From: Acidobacteriota bacterium
GTDB taxonomy: Bacteria; Acidobacteriota; Blastocatellia; Pyrinomonadales; Pyrinomonadaceae
Assembly: GCA_003222835.1 (NCBI GenBank)
Contig: QHXE01000203.1
Span: forward strand, 1 to 6,129
Direction: 5' to 3'
Length of the DNA stretch: 6,129 nt
Shown here piece after piece: positions 6,029 through 6,129 of this stretch; position 1 is the first letter of the stretch, and each line of letters begins with the position of its first letter. A program made the translations under genes and the position numbers. Under the pieces are notes generated by a model. The model searched no databases. It saw only the letters and a program-made list of their open reading frames with translations, and was not told the origin of the DNA.

Positions 6029-6129
6029 TCAGTAATTCGCCCTCAAATCCATTCCTTCATAGAGATGCCCGGCCTGATCGGCGTAACCATTGAACAAGAA
6101 CGTAGGGCGCGATCCGAACTCGCCGATGC
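6029..6129 (-). pseudogene. msrP: Displaced authentic 3' end of msrP
   Basis: On the minus strand this stretch encodes [18 protein letters not shown] and continues to GMDLRANY followed by TGA (6031-6029), 32 complete codons plus stop. It is the normal MsrP C-terminus: E. coli MsrP ends with a comparable LLFNGY...LYRGLDLRENF segment. Its first eight residues repeat residues 297-304 of the msrP frame at 4528. It lies upstream of msrQ on the same strand, separated by the spacer with the hairpin repeat, as expected for an msrPQ operon. Whether more antisense msrP follows beyond the window cannot be seen. Confidence 0.9.
6105..6129 (-). repeat. Right copy of the 25-base inverted repeat, at the window edge
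   Basis: Exact reverse complement of 5414-5438. The match is still running when the window ends, so 25 bases is a minimum length if the molecule continues. On its inner side (6104) it continues into the authentic msrP 3' end, unlike the left copy. Confidence 0.95.

Noticed and set aside
1..6129. CRISPR arrays, tRNA or rRNA genes, integrase or transposase genes
   Set aside because: I saw no spaced direct repeats, cloverleaf-type sequence, rRNA segments or recombinase motifs on either strand.

Overview
The window looks like a fragment of an acidobacterial chromosome, probably Blastocatellia-like. The main evidence is the very large Oar-type TonB-dependent receptor, with a carboxypeptidase-regulatory-like N-terminal domain and a C-terminal NLPNHPNF segment. 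That protein type is hugely expanded in Acidobacteria. Taxonomy is an inference from one protein family and from moderate base composition; no rRNA or other marker is present.

Layout. Positions 1-4276 hold a leftward pair. The first gene is a 1019-residue outer-membrane receptor (4276 to 1217) with a very strong Shine-Dalgarno. After 22 bases comes an MFS transporter (1194 to beyond the left edge). The transporter carries an exact match to the Jen1 signature NxxSHxTQDxxxT, so it is assigned to the sialate:H+ symporter (SHS) / lactate-pyruvate branch. A 251-base divergent intergenic region (4277-4527) separates this pair from the rightward gene msrP (4528), the Tat-exported molybdenum catalytic subunit of the MsrPQ periplasmic methionine sulfoxide reductase. 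Its haem-membrane partner gene msrQ lies further right.

The msrPQ locus is scrambled. The + strand msrP reads normally to about residue 304 and then runs into the antisense strand of msrQ at position 5437-5438. msrQ lies on the minus strand, its first 143 residues are good, and its 3' part is missing. The true 3' end of msrP (32 codons and stop) lies at the extreme right on the minus strand (6129 to 6029). The last 25 bases of the window are an exact inverted copy of msrP bases 5414-5438. Undoing the inversion gives an ordinary order: msrP of 328 residues, a 163-base spacer with a perfect 36-base hairpin repeat, then msrQ. The structure is a fold-back (A - loop - A'). It is most simply an amplification or assembly chimera, less likely a genuine inverted duplication in the genome. 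This is the main observation of the window.

Function. The leftward pair plausibly works in uptake (outer-membrane receptor plus inner-membrane monocarboxylate:H+ symporter), though the receptor's ligand cannot be read from sequence. MsrPQ repairs oxidised methionines in envelope proteins using quinol electrons. As printed here, neither msrP nor msrQ is intact.
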